From Halodesulfovibrio sp. (GTDB lineage: Bacteria; Desulfobacterota; Desulfovibrionia; Desulfovibrionales; Desulfovibrionaceae), in NCBI GenBank assembly GCA_003252375.1, contig QKEJ01000195.1:1-55875 (forward strand): 55,875 nucleotides of DNA, read 5' to 3'. This document shows, in pieces, positions 43,991-52,482 of the stretch. Both the position numbers and the translations under genes were made by a program. Position 1 is the stretch's first letter, and the number at the start of each line of letters is the position of its first letter. The notes below the pieces were generated by a model. It had not been told where the DNA came from, searched no databases, and was given only the letters and a program-made list of their open reading frames with translations.

Positions 43991-44001
43991 AATGAACCCG
44001 G

Positions 44002-44030
44002 AGCATACCCCAGAGAGAAGGGCGTGGCAA
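44002..44030 (-). promoter_or_regulatory. Sigma-70 type promoter of gnd-zwf
   Basis: Minus-strand TTGCCA (44025-44030) and TATGCT (44002-44007) are 17 bases apart. Transcription would start near 43995, about 58 bases before the gnd ATG. Confidence 0.65.
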
Positions 44031-44080
44031 CGCAGTCCTCGATTTTGAGGGCTTTTTCGTCCCCCACCCATTTCCGCCAT

Positions 44081-44108
44081 TTGCCTTGCGGCGGTTTCCT
44101 GCTACCTT
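44081..44108 (+). promoter_or_regulatory. Possible promoter of the metallophosphoesterase gene
   Basis: TTGCCT (44081-44086) and TACCTT (44103-44108) are separated by 16 bases. The expected transcription start falls at about 44115-44116, the A of the ATG. No Shine-Dalgarno is visible, so the mRNA may be leaderless. Confidence 0.4.
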
Positions 44109-44115
44109 CCTGTGC

Positions 44116-44847
44116 ATGCGTATTGCCGTCCTCTCCGACATACATGGCAACCTTGAAGCCCTGCACAGCGTGCTTGCCGACATGGATGCGCAGGCGTTGC
44201 CGCCTGCCGAAATCATTTCGCTTGGTGACAACCTCGGATACGGGCCCGATCCGGAAGCCTGTGTGCAGCTGGTGCGTTCCCGCGGCATCCTTTCGGTCAT
44301 GGGCAACCACGAGCTCGGGGTGGCCCGGTCGAAGTACCGCCGCTGGTTCAACTCGCAGTCCCGCGAGGCCCTGCAGCGGACCTGCGAGCTGGTGAGCGAG
44401 GAGACCGTGGCCTTTGTCGGAGCCCTTCCCCATGTCCTTTCCCGGCATGATGCGCTGTTCGTGCATGGCCTGCCGCCGGATTCCGTGCTCAAGTACCTGT
44501 ACGAACTGGACATGGAGCAGCTGAACGTCCTGTTCGATACCTACCCCGAACCGGTGGCCTTTGTGGGGCACACCCACGAGCTGGAACTCATCTCCCGGGA
44601 TGCGCAGGGGGTCGTGCGTGCCGCTCTCGGATGCGGTGTGCACCAGCTGGACCGTGCACGGCGGTATCTCATTAATATTGGCGCGGTGGGGCAACCGCGT
44701 GACGGTGACAAACGGGCCAAGTACGTGCTCTGGGACACCGAGTCCTGGACGCTGGAGGTCCGTTTCGTGGACTATGACGTGCAGACAACGGTACGCAAGT
44801 TCAAGGAGGCGGGCATGCCCATGCGGTATGCCGAGCGCCTGCTCTAA
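44116..44847 (+). CDS. Calcineurin-like metallophosphoesterase
   Basis: A 243-residue YfcE/MJ0936-type phosphodiesterase. Metal ligands are in VLSDIHGNLEALHSVL (D-x-H), SLGDNLGYGPDPEAC (G-D), VMGNHELG (G-N-H-E) and FVGHTHELEL (G-H-T-H); RYLINIGAVGQPRDG is typical. Such enzymes cleave phosphodiesters or act as diadenosine polyphosphatases. ATG 44116 follows no clear Shine-Dalgarno; an in-frame ATG 30 bases upstream would add MRRFPATFLC, less likely. It starts a plus-strand run with the kinase gene 24 bases downstream. Confidence 0.88.
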   Translation: MRIAVLSDIHGNLEALHSVLADMDAQALPPAEIISLGDNLGYGPDPEACVQLVRSRGILSVMGNHELGVARSKYRRWFNSQSREALQRTCELVSEETVAFVGALPHVLSRHDALFVHGLPPDSVLKYLYELDMEQLNVLFDTYPEPVAFVGHTHELELISRDAQGVVRAALGCGVHQLDRARRYLINIGAVGQPRDGDKRAKYVLWDTESWTLEVRFVDYDVQTTVRKFKEAGMPMRYAERLL

Positions 44848-44871
44848 CGAAATATCCGGATCGGAAACGAC

Positions 44872-46293
44872 ATGCATATAGGACGATACGAAGTTCGGGG
44901 ACTGCTTGGCAGGGGCGGCATGGGCGCGGTGTACAAGGTGGCGCAGCCCGTTACCGGCCGCATTGCCGCGCTCAAGCTGCTGCGCCCTGCGGACATCCTG
45001 GAAGACCTGGCGGGGCTGGACGTGCTGGCCGACAAGTTCGAGAAGGAGGCGCGGATGATGGCCGCCTTCGACCACCCGAACATCGCCGCGGTGTGGGACT
45101 ACGGGACCGCCGTGGTGGCCGGGGCCGACCGTCCGTTCTTCGTCATGGAATACTACTGCCGCAACCTCGGCATGCTCATGGGCGAAAGCTACCGCGTGGA
45201 AGCGCCCACCCGGCGTCTGCCTCTGGAACGCGCCACGTCCTACGCCCTGCAGACCCTTGCGGCGCTGGACCGCATGCATCATGCAGGCGTGGTGCACCGG
45301 GACGTGAAGCCCTTCAACATCATGATTACCGGCCATGATACGGTGAAGCTCATCGATTTCGGGCTGTCGCGGCTGCGAGGCGAAACGCCCGGCATGGAAC
45401 CCGGCGGCGTCAAGGTCGGCTCACCCTATTATGCGCCGCCGGAGCAGGAACGTGATCCCGAGTCCGTGGACGGCAGGGCCGATCTGTATCCCGTGGGCAT
45501 CATGCTCTACCGCATGCTGACCGGCATCCTCCCCAACGACGAGGAGCTGATGGCCGAGACCGGAGGACGCATGCCGTCCGCCAGCAACTACAGCGATGAT
45601 CTGGACGGAGACTGGGACGCCTTTTTCGCCCGGGCAACGGCAAGCGACCCGGACGAACGGTTTCCGGACGCCCGTGCCATGTCGCGGGAGCTTGTGCGTC
45701 TGCAGGAGCGCTGGCGCAACCGCGTCCGCAGCGTCTGCAGCCTGCTGGATGACGACGGGGCTATCCGCCCGGCCTCCTGTGTGCCGGAGCGTGCGCTGCG
45801 CAGCGGCGCAACAAAGGTTTCGGTGCGCGATGCCCGCACGGTGTTCGGACTGGATGCCCTGTGGCGGCCCCGGTGCATGGGGCAGGGCAAGGCGCTCACG
45901 GACAACGGGGACGGCACGGTGCGTGATGCGGCAACCGGGCGCATGTGGCAGCGATACGGCAGCGAGTATCCGCTTTCCTGGCAGGAGGCCCACGAGTACG
46001 TGGCCATGCTGAACGAGACGGCCTTTGCCGGGCATGCCGACTGGCGCATGCCCACGGTGGAGGAACTGTCCACCATCATGGAGGAGCCCCCGATGCTTGG
46101 CGGCCATTGCGTGGCTTCGGTTTTCGGCCCGGAAGACGACCCCGGGGGAACGGATGCCGCCCGGGACTCGCTCTGGACGTGTGATCGGAAGTCGTATATG
46201 GCGGCATGGTTTGTCAGTGCTTCCATGGGATTCGTGGGCTGGCAGGATCACACCTGCGGTTTTGGCGTGCGCGCCGTGCGCACCGCCGGGTAG
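44872..46293 (+). CDS. Hanks-type Ser/Thr protein kinase fused to a DUF1566 domain
   Basis: A 473-residue soluble protein. The kinase domain covers about residues 5-290: glycine loop GRGGMGAVYK (13-22), ATP-binding Lys35 in IAALKLL, catalytic VVHRDVKPFNIMI (HRD 142-144), LIDFGLSRL (DFG 162-164) and GSPYYAPPEQ. There is no transmembrane segment, unlike many PknB proteins. Residues about 330-473 are DUF1566-like (LTDNGDGTVRDAATGRMWQRYG, LSWQEAHEYVAMLNETAFAGHADWRMPTVEEL split over the domain), a lectin-like or Lcl-type fold often in secreted proteins. Here it lies on a cytosolic kinase. Its target is unknown. Confidence 0.87.
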   Translation: MHIGRYEVRGLLGRGGMGAVYKVAQPVTGRIAALKLLRPADILEDLAGLDVLADKFEKEARMMAAFDHPNIAAVWDYGTAVVAGADRPFFVMEYYCRNLGMLMGESYRVEAPTRRLPLERATSYALQTLAALDRMHHAGVVHRDVKPFNIMITGHDTVKLIDFGLSRLRGETPGMEPGGVKVGSPYYAPPEQERDPESVDGRADLYPVGIMLYRMLTGILPNDEELMAETGGRMPSASNYSDDLDGDWDAFFARATASDPDERFPDARAMSRELVRLQERWRNRVRSVCSLLDDDGAIRPASCVPERALRSGATKVSVRDARTVFGLDALWRPRCMGQGKALTDNGDGTVRDAATGRMWQRYGSEYPLSWQEAHEYVAMLNETAFAGHADWRMPTVEELSTIMEEPPMLGGHCVASVFGPEDDPGGTDAARDSLWTCDRKSYMAAWFVSASMGFVGWQDHTCGFGVRAVRTAG

Positions 46294-46304
46294 CCCGCCT
46301 GAAG

Positions 46305-46326
46305 CCGCATCCCTTGCCGGATGCGG
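46305..46326. repeat. Inverted repeat after the kinase gene
   Basis: CCGCATCC and GGATGCGG form a perfect 8-bp stem with loop CTTGCC. It lies 11 bases after the kinase stop and has no T-run. A Rho-assisted 3' end or mRNA stabiliser is possible. Confidence 0.5.
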
Positions 46327-46377
46327 GCACGCCGTCCCGCGCATGCTGCGGGGCGTCAGAGAGAAAAGGAGACCGTA

Positions 46378-47052
46378 ATGGGTCATGTCATACAGAAAGA
46401 ATGCACGCGCTGCGGCACCTGCTGCGCCAAGGGCGGCCCTGCCCTGCACAGGGAGGACCTCGTTCGTCTTGAGAAGGGGGCCTTCGGCCGCAAGGATCTT
46501 GTCACCTTCCGGCGCGGCGAATTGATGCGCGACCAGATAACCGGGGAGCTCGTGCCGCTGGACGAGGAAATCGTCAAGCTGCGCGGCCGGGACACCCAGA
46601 CCTGGACCTGCTGCTTCCTGAACGTGGTGGACCACCTGTGCTTCATCTACGCGGACCGGCCCGCCGAATGCCGCGCGCTGGACTGCTGGAACCCCGAAGA
46701 GATCACCGCCATGTACGACAAGGACCGGGTTACCCGTGCCGACATCCTGGGCGAGGATTCCGGGCTGGCGGAGCTGATCCTGGTGCATGAGGAGAAGTGC
46801 GGGTACGTGACGCTTGAACGTCTGGCTGCCGCCTTCGATACCGACGCGTCCGCCCGGGAAACCTTTATCGAGGCCGTGCGGTTTGACATGGCCTTCCGCG
46901 CCGTGGTGCAGGAAAAGGCGTCCATTCCCGCCAATGAACTGGAATTCTTTTTCGGCCGTACGCTGGCCGACACCGCGCACATGTTCGGCCTGCGGGTCCG
47001 GATGACCGATCACGGCCCCGTGGTGGAGCGCGAGACGGCTTCGGCCGCCTAA
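46378..47052 (+). CDS. YkgJ-type cysteine-cluster protein
   Basis: A 224-residue protein. QKECTRCGTCCAKGGPAL has the C-x-x-C-G-x-C-C motif of the YkgJ/CxxCxxCC family, and more cysteines follow in TWTCCFLNVVDHLCFIYADRPAECRALDCW. These are thought to bind zinc or an Fe-S cluster; the family's role is unsettled. ATG 46378 was chosen because AAAAGGAGAC is 5-8 bases upstream and the motif starts at residue 9. It precedes hldD by 36 bases. No link to heptose synthesis is clear. Confidence 0.85.
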   Translation: MGHVIQKECTRCGTCCAKGGPALHREDLVRLEKGAFGRKDLVTFRRGELMRDQITGELVPLDEEIVKLRGRDTQTWTCCFLNVVDHLCFIYADRPAECRALDCWNPEEITAMYDKDRVTRADILGEDSGLAELILVHEEKCGYVTLERLAAAFDTDASARETFIEAVRFDMAFRAVVQEKASIPANELEFFFGRTLADTAHMFGLRVRMTDHGPVVERETASAA

Positions 47053-47088
47053 CTTCCCGGCACCCGCAACACAGCAAGGAGAACGGCA

Positions 47089-48060
47089 ATGTATATAGTT
47101 ACCGGAGGCGCCGGGTTCATCGGCAGCGCCATGGTCTGGAAGCTGAATGAGATGGGCATCACGGATATCATTGTGGTGGACAATCTCGCCTGCACGGAAA
47201 AGTGGAAGAATCTGGTCAACCGCACCTACGTGGACTACATGCACCGCGATGCGTTTCTCGATCTGGTGCTGCATGACGAGCTACCCTGGGATGTGGACGC
47301 CATCATCCACATGGGGGCCTGTTCCTCGACCACGGAACTGGACGCCGACTTCCTCATGGACAACAACCTGCGCTACACCAAGGCCATGTGCGAGTACGCG
47401 CTGGACCATGATGCGCGGTTCATCAACGCCAGCTCCGCCGCCACCTACGGGGACGGCACCCTGGGGTTCGAGGACTCCGTGGAGGCCATGCTGGGGCTCA
47501 AGCCCCTGAACATGTACGGCTACTCCAAGCAGCTCTTTGACCTGTGGGCCCACCGCGTGGGACGGCTCGATCGCATCGCCAGCCTGAAGTTCTTCAATGT
47601 CTACGGGCCCAACGAATATCACAAGGGCAACATGATGAGCGTGGTGTGCAAGGCCTTCTCCCAGATCGGCGAGACCGGCAAGATGAAGCTCTTCAAGTCC
47701 TACCACCCCGACTATCCGGACGGCGGACAGATGCGCGACTTCGTCTACGTGAAGGATTGCGTGGACGCCATGTGGTGGCTGCTGGAAAATCCGCAGGCCA
47801 ACGGCATTTTCAACGTCGGCACGGGCACCGCCCGGCAGTGGAATGATCTTGCCCGTTCCGTGTTTGCGGCCATGGGCAAGGAGCCGGTCATCGAATACAC
47901 GGAAATGCCCGAGGAACTGCGAGGCAAGTATCAGTACTTTACCGAGGCGCCCATGCAGCGGCTCAAGGACGCCGGGTGTCCGGTGGCCTTCCGCAGCCTT
48001 GAGGAGGGTGCACGGGATTACGTGCAGAACTATCTGGCCACGTCCGATCCCTACCTGTAG
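47089..48060 (+). CDS. hldD: ADP-L-glycero-D-manno-heptose 6-epimerase
   Basis: A 323-residue SDR epimerase. MYIVTGGAGFIGSAMVWKLN is the NADP site. VDNLACTEKWKNL, MGACSSTTELDADFLMDNN, NASSAATYGDG (catalytic Ser), YGYSKQLFDLWAHR (Tyr-x-x-x-Lys) and FFNVYGPNEYHKGNMMSV are the HldD signatures. It makes the L,D-heptose used in LPS inner core. It could take the product of the HldE-like enzyme at 15988-17520. AAGGAG lies 8 bases before the ATG. A terminator follows 24 bases after the stop. Confidence 0.95.
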   Translation: MYIVTGGAGFIGSAMVWKLNEMGITDIIVVDNLACTEKWKNLVNRTYVDYMHRDAFLDLVLHDELPWDVDAIIHMGACSSTTELDADFLMDNNLRYTKAMCEYALDHDARFINASSAATYGDGTLGFEDSVEAMLGLKPLNMYGYSKQLFDLWAHRVGRLDRIASLKFFNVYGPNEYHKGNMMSVVCKAFSQIGETGKMKLFKSYHPDYPDGGQMRDFVYVKDCVDAMWWLLENPQANGIFNVGTGTARQWNDLARSVFAAMGKEPVIEYTEMPEELRGKYQYFTEAPMQRLKDAGCPVAFRSLEEGARDYVQNYLATSDPYL

Positions 48061-48084
48061 GGAGCACCGGCAACGGATGTTTCG

Positions 48085-48113
48085 GGGGCGCTTTCGGGCG
48101 CCCCTTTTCTTTT
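48085..48113 (+). terminator. Intrinsic terminator after hldD
   Basis: GGGGCGC and GCGCCCC form a 7-bp stem with loop TTTCGG, followed by TTTTCTTTT. Confidence 0.88.
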
Positions 48114-48142
48114 GGGAGATGGCGGCCCCGGCCGGGCCTCTG

Positions 48143-49612
48143 CTAGTCGGGCAGGGAAAGGATAAGGGTCAGCAGCTCCTGTTCCTGTCGAACGGAGAGC
48201 AGGCCGTTCACGTCCTTGGCCAGCCGGTAGGCCACGGCCAGCCCCTGTGAGGAGGCGCTCTGCTCAAAGGGCATGAGCATCTGTTCCGCGTCAAGGGCGA
48301 TGGAGGCGTGCAGGGGAGCGGTCACGGCAATGTGCTGCTGTCCGGGGGTGGCGTAACTGCGCAGGGTGAGGGTTTCCCCATGGGCCATCTGCAGCGAGGC
48401 GTTGGTGAGCAGGTTGATGCCGATTTGGGTGAGCAGGTCGTTGTCCGATTGCACGGGGGGAAGCGTGCCGTCCAGAGCCAGCTGGGGGATGATGTTGCCG
48501 CGCACGAACCGGGGGCGCATCAGCTCGGTGCAGAAGCGGAGGATGCCGTTGATGGAGCAGGGTTCCATGCGGACGGTCACCGGCTTGAGGTAGTCCTTGA
48601 CCCTGTCAAGAAGCTGCTCCAGTCGCTGTGCTTCCTGCAGAATGATGCCCGGTTCCTGCATCTCCGGCAGCTTGGTCTGCAGCCGCCGGGCAAAGCCGCC
48701 CAGGGCGAAGATGGGGTTGCGGAATTCGTGGGCGATCTCATCGGCCATGGCGCCCAGCGTGTTCAGCTTTTCCCGCTGCACGAGCATCTTGTCCAGAAAG
48801 GCCCGTTCGGTCACGTCGGTCAGCACGCCTTCCATGCGGCCGGACGTGCCGTTTTCCGGAGACGGCGGGATGATGCTGATGGATTTTGCCTGCAGCTGCA
48901 CCGTGTAGGCATTGCCGTGCTGGAACCGGAACTCCAGAAAGAAGGGAGTGCCGGGGGCGGCAAAGGCCTCTGCAAAGCCCTGGCGGACCATGTTCCGGTC
49001 ATCCGGATGCACGTTGTTCAGCAGCCAGTCCGGTTCCGAAAGCACGGTTTCCGGAGGGGTCCCGAGCACTGCCGTGCTGGTGGCGTTGAGGAAGTTGAAT
49101 TCCAGATCGCTGTTCAGCGAAAACACCACCACGGGCAGGTTCTGCACGAGACTGTAGTAGCGGTTTTCGGCAACGGTGACCCGTTCCTTCAGGGATTTGA
49201 ATTCAAGGCAGTTGCGGACCGTCTTTTCCAGCATGTCCATGTTGACGATGGGCTTGGTGATGTAATCCCAGGCCCCGGACTTGAAGGCGGCGATGGCGTC
49301 GTCGATCTCGGCCCTGCCGGAGACGATGATGATGGGCGTGTTGGGGGCTTCTCCGGCCAGCATTTCCAGCAGCTTGTTGCCTTCAATGCCGGGAATGCCC
49401 AGATCGAGCAGCACGGCGTCCGGCTGTTCGTCCCGGAATATCTGCAGCCCCGTGAGGCCGTTGTCCGTCTGCAGGACGGTGAATCCGGCGTCTTCCAGCC
49501 AGAAGGCGATGGAGTCGCGCACGACAGGATCGTCTTCCACCGTGAGGATGGTGGAGGGCGGCGATGCGGCAGACAGCTTCTGCATGGCGTCGTGTGATGG
49601 CTCTGCGTGCAT
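48143..49612 (-). CDS. Receiver-PAS-histidine kinase hybrid with an eroded ATPase domain
   Basis: A 489-residue soluble protein. Residues 20-135 are a receiver: LTVEDDPVVRD (Asp27/28), LLDLGIPGIEG (phospho-acceptor Asp70), IIVSGR and YITKP (Lys120). Residues about 150-275 are a PAS domain with a PAC end (EGVLTDVTERAFLDKML). Residues about 280-350 are HisKA with EIAHEFRNPIFALGGFARRL (His295). The ATPase region has an N-box (LLTQIGINLLTNASLQM), but the D-x-G-x-G G1 motif is absent and the G2 area reads QSASSQGLAVAYRLA, with one Gly pair lost. ATP use is therefore doubtful. ATG 49612 follows GGAG by about 6 bases. Confidence 0.87.
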   Translation of the reverse strand: MHAEPSHDAMQKLSAASPPSTILTVEDDPVVRDSIAFWLEDAGFTVLQTDNGLTGLQIFRDEQPDAVLLDLGIPGIEGNKLLEMLAGEAPNTPIIIVSGRAEIDDAIAAFKSGAWDYITKPIVNMDMLEKTVRNCLEFKSLKERVTVAENRYYSLVQNLPVVVFSLNSDLEFNFLNATSTAVLGTPPETVLSEPDWLLNNVHPDDRNMVRQGFAEAFAAPGTPFFLEFRFQHGNAYTVQLQAKSISIIPPSPENGTSGRMEGVLTDVTERAFLDKMLVQREKLNTLGAMADEIAHEFRNPIFALGGFARRLQTKLPEMQEPGIILQEAQRLEQLLDRVKDYLKPVTVRMEPCSINGILRFCTELMRPRFVRGNIIPQLALDGTLPPVQSDNDLLTQIGINLLTNASLQMAHGETLTLRSYATPGQQHIAVTAPLHASIALDAEQMLMPFEQSASSQGLAVAYRLAKDVNGLLSVRQEQELLTLILSLPD

Positions 49613-49646
49613 TGGAACTCCGTGCATGGAGTGACGTGGTCCCCTG

Positions 49647-49675
49647 ACAATAGCAGAAGAAGGGCTCCTCGCCAA
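49647..49675 (-). promoter_or_regulatory. Possible promoter of the hybrid kinase gene
   Basis: Minus-strand TTGGCG (49670-49675) and TATTGT (49647-49652) are 17 bases apart, placing the start of transcription about 30 bases before ATG 49612. Both boxes match consensus at 4 of 6 positions. Confidence 0.5.
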
Positions 49676-49719
49676 CGACTTGAAGACGTCTTGCGTGATA
49701 ATCTGCCGTGGCAGGTCTC

Positions 49720-51714
49720 CTATCCCTTGCGCTTGAAGAGCTTTTCCAGGGCGTCGCCGTCGAACTGCACCACCGCGGGTCTGCCGTGCGGGCAGTACGT
49801 GCGGTCCGGGGTGTCCAGCCACTGGGCAATAAGCCCGGCGGCCTCGTCCCGCGTCAGGTGCTGGTGTGCCTTGATGGCGCTTTTGCAGGCCATGAGCGCC
49901 CACATGGCGTCCATGGACTGCACCTGTCCGGAAAGGACTTCACGCAGGAACTCGCGGGCCTCTCCCTGGCTGAGCGCCAGGGGGATGCCCTTGATGCGCA
50001 GGGCGCCGCTGCCCTCGGTCTGCAGGGAGAATCCCATGTCGCCAAGCTCCGTCCACATTTCCTGCAGGCGCGCTGCTTCGGCCGCATGCAGGGCCATGGT
50101 GGCGGGAATGGCCAGCAGTTGTGAGTGCCCCTGCGAGGCGTCGCGGCGGATGCGCTGGTAGAGGATGCGCTCGTGTACGGCGTGCTGGTCCAGCAGCATG
50201 AGGGTGCCGCGCCCCTGCCGCACCACGAGGTAGGTGTCGTCTATCTGGCCGAGGTAGGTCAGGGTGCCGATATGCACGGCGGCGTCGCCCGTTTCCGTCT
50301 GCGCCGGTGCGTCGTCATGGGATGCATATGCCGGTTCTGCCGCATCCTGCGAATCCTCGGCGCGCGGCGGTTGCGCTGCCGGGGGCAGGTCCAACGTGCC
50401 CTGCGTGTGCCGGGGAGCGTATGCCGGTTCCCGCAGGGCCATGCCTGTGGCGGCGCTGGCGCGTATGCCGGGCGAGGGGACGAATGTGCCGCTGTCGGCG
50501 TGTTCATTCGGGGCCGAGGTGTCGGCCTCCCGTGTCCGGGAAATGATGGGCGCATGGTCGGCGCTGCCCCAAAAGCCTGCGGGCCGGGCTTCGCGGGGGT
50601 CCTCCTGACCGGAGGCCGGGGTATGCTGTGAGGCTTCGGCATCCTCTGCGAACGCGGGGGGCACCTGCTGCAGGGTGGTCAGGCTGTCCAGGGCCTGTTC
50701 CACGGCACGGCGGGTCGCCAGATACACGGCGTTTTCATCGCGGAAGCGTACCTCGTTCTTGGCGGGATGCACGTTGGCGTCCACCCACTCGGGGTCCAGC
50801 TCCAGAAACAGGACCGCCTGCGGGTATTCCTTGCTGAGCAGCCGCCCCTTGTAGGCGTCGCGGGTGGCGCGGAGCATAAGACGGTCGTTCACGGCCCGGC
50901 CGTTCACCCAGAAGAGCATCCTGTCGGCCCGGGGCTGCGCCGTCTGCGGGTGTCCCGCAAGTCCGTACGCCCGGTAGCCCTGGCGCTGCAGGTCAAAGGG
51001 AAGCATTTCATCCGTGATGGCCGGGGGCCAGAGCACGGCGAGGCGGTCGCGCAGGGTCTGGTTGGCCGGAAAGCGCCATACCTCGCGCTGGCCCACGGAA
51101 AAGGTCATGCCCACGTCGGGCCGGGCCAGCGCAAGCCGGGAGAGCAGGTCCTGACAGCGCTTGGTCTCGGTGCTTTGGGTCTTCAGAAATTTCAGGCGGG
51201 CCGGCACATTGGCGAACAGGTCGCGGATTTCCACCAGCGTTCCCCGGTGCAGGGCTGCAGGCCCCTGATCCCGGACCGTGCCATGGAGCACGTGGATGCA
51301 GAAGGCCTCCGACGGCGTTGCGGGATCATCCGAGGCCGGGGCGGAGGTGATGCGGAAGTCGGAGACCGAGGCGATGGAGGGCAGGGCCTCGCCGCGGAAT
51401 CCGTAGCTGCCGATGCGCATCAGTTCGTCAAGATCGTACACCTTGCTGGTGGCGTGACGGGTCACGGCCAGTTCCAGTTCCTCGCGGGGGATGCCGGAGC
51501 CGTTGTCCCTGACGGCGATGAGGGTCTGGCCGCCGTCCGTTACGGTGACGTCGATATGGGTGGCCCCGGCATCAAGGCTGTTTTCCACAAGCTCCTTGAT
51601 GACCGATGCGGGGCGCTCCACCACCTCACCGGCGGCGATCTGGTTCTTCAGTTCCGGGGGAAGCGCCCTGATGGCGCGACGCGGGGCGGGAGTCTGCTGT
51701 GTCGTATTCTTCAT
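49720..51714 (-). CDS. mutL: DNA mismatch repair protein MutL
   Basis: A 664-residue MutL. The GHKL ATPase is complete: IAAGEVVERPASVIKELVENSLDAG, VRDNGSGIPREEL, TRHATSK and GFRGEALPSIASVS. A Pro/Ala-rich linker spans about residues 340-455. The C-terminal domain has LLDQHAVHERILYQR, MACKSAIKAHQHL and CPHGRPAVVQ. The endonuclease motif D-Q-H-A-x2-E-x4-E has Gln in place of the last Glu. MutL couples mismatch recognition to strand removal. No mutS is in the window. The ATG at 51714 has no evident Shine-Dalgarno. The FetA-like gene is divergent, 108 bases away. Confidence 0.95.
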   Translation of the reverse strand: MKNTTQQTPAPRRAIRALPPELKNQIAAGEVVERPASVIKELVENSLDAGATHIDVTVTDGGQTLIAVRDNGSGIPREELELAVTRHATSKVYDLDELMRIGSYGFRGEALPSIASVSDFRITSAPASDDPATPSEAFCIHVLHGTVRDQGPAALHRGTLVEIRDLFANVPARLKFLKTQSTETKRCQDLLSRLALARPDVGMTFSVGQREVWRFPANQTLRDRLAVLWPPAITDEMLPFDLQRQGYRAYGLAGHPQTAQPRADRMLFWVNGRAVNDRLMLRATRDAYKGRLLSKEYPQAVLFLELDPEWVDANVHPAKNEVRFRDENAVYLATRRAVEQALDSLTTLQQVPPAFAEDAEASQHTPASGQEDPREARPAGFWGSADHAPIISRTREADTSAPNEHADSGTFVPSPGIRASAATGMALREPAYAPRHTQGTLDLPPAAQPPRAEDSQDAAEPAYASHDDAPAQTETGDAAVHIGTLTYLGQIDDTYLVVRQGRGTLMLLDQHAVHERILYQRIRRDASQGHSQLLAIPATMALHAAEAARLQEMWTELGDMGFSLQTEGSGALRIKGIPLALSQGEAREFLREVLSGQVQSMDAMWALMACKSAIKAHQHLTRDEAAGLIAQWLDTPDRTYCPHGRPAVVQFDGDALEKLFKRKG

Positions 51715-51787
51715 CTGCCGGGGGGCTCGTCTGTTGGTGTGCTGTGGGGATTTCCATGATTTTCAGTGCGTTCTTGACCGGATTGTC

Positions 51788-51816
51788 ATGACATCGGGGC
51801 AGGGCGCGCGTATGCT
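51788..51816 (+). promoter_or_regulatory. Promoter of the FetA-like gene
   Basis: ATGACA (51788-51793) and TATGCT (51811-51816) have a 17-base spacer. The expected start is at about 51823, the A of the ATG. There is no Shine-Dalgarno in the remaining bases, suggesting a leaderless mRNA. Confidence 0.5.
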
Positions 51817-51822
51817 GGCAGT

Positions 51823-52482
51823 ATGGAAACACTCATCGATTTTTGTACCGTCTCATATAGCTGGCCGGGGGGCAAGGGACTGCGCGAGGTGCAGTTCTGC
51901 GTTCCGCGCGGCGGGCTGGCGCTCATTTCCGGGCCGTCCGGAGCCGGGAAATCGACGCTGCTGCGGCTGGCGGCCCGGCTGGAAGAGCCTGCTGCAGGCG
52001 TCATCCGCTTTGCCGGGCGCGCGCTGGCGGACTACGCCCCTCCGCAGTTGCGGCGGCGCATGGGGTATATACAGCAGACGCCCGTTGTTGTGGAGGGGAG
52101 TGTGCGTGAAAACCTGCTTCTGCCCTTTGCCTTTGCCGTGAACAGGGAGATGCCGGTGCCGGATGACGCAGCGCTGCAGGGATGGCTGGACAGGCTGGCC
52201 CTGACGCAGGTGCGGCTGGACGATGTGGCCGCAGCCCTTTCCGTGGGACAGAAGCAGCGGCTGTGCATCATCCGCTCGCTGCTGCTGCAGCCGGAGCTGC
52301 TGCTCATGGATGAACCGACCAGCGCGCTGGACAGGGTGAGCCGGAGCATCGTGGAGGGCATGATGGAGACCCTGAACGCGGAGGGCATGACCCTCATGGT
52401 TGTCTCGCATTCCGATTTCCGTCCGGCCGTGGCGCACAGCATGCTCATGGTGGACGAAGGCCGCGTGGAGGAGGTGGCATGA
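51823..52482 (+). CDS. ABC transporter ATP-binding protein, FetA/YbbL-like
   Basis: A 219-residue ATPase. ISGPSGAGKSTLLRLAARL is Walker A, YIQQTP the Q-loop, LSVGQKQRLCIIRSLL the signature (LSGGQ changed to LSVGQ), LLLMDEPTSALD Walker B and VVSHSD the switch histidine. The next gene, overlapping its stop by 4 bases, is a UPF0014 permease. FetAB in E. coli is linked to iron export under oxidative stress, and that is the nearest functional guess. The start lies at the predicted start of transcription, so translation may begin without a leader. Confidence 0.9.
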   Translation: METLIDFCTVSYSWPGGKGLREVQFCVPRGGLALISGPSGAGKSTLLRLAARLEEPAAGVIRFAGRALADYAPPQLRRRMGYIQQTPVVVEGSVRENLLLPFAFAVNREMPVPDDAALQGWLDRLALTQVRLDDVAAALSVGQKQRLCIIRSLLLQPELLLMDEPTSALDRVSRSIVEGMMETLNAEGMTLMVVSHSDFRPAVAHSMLMVDEGRVEEVA

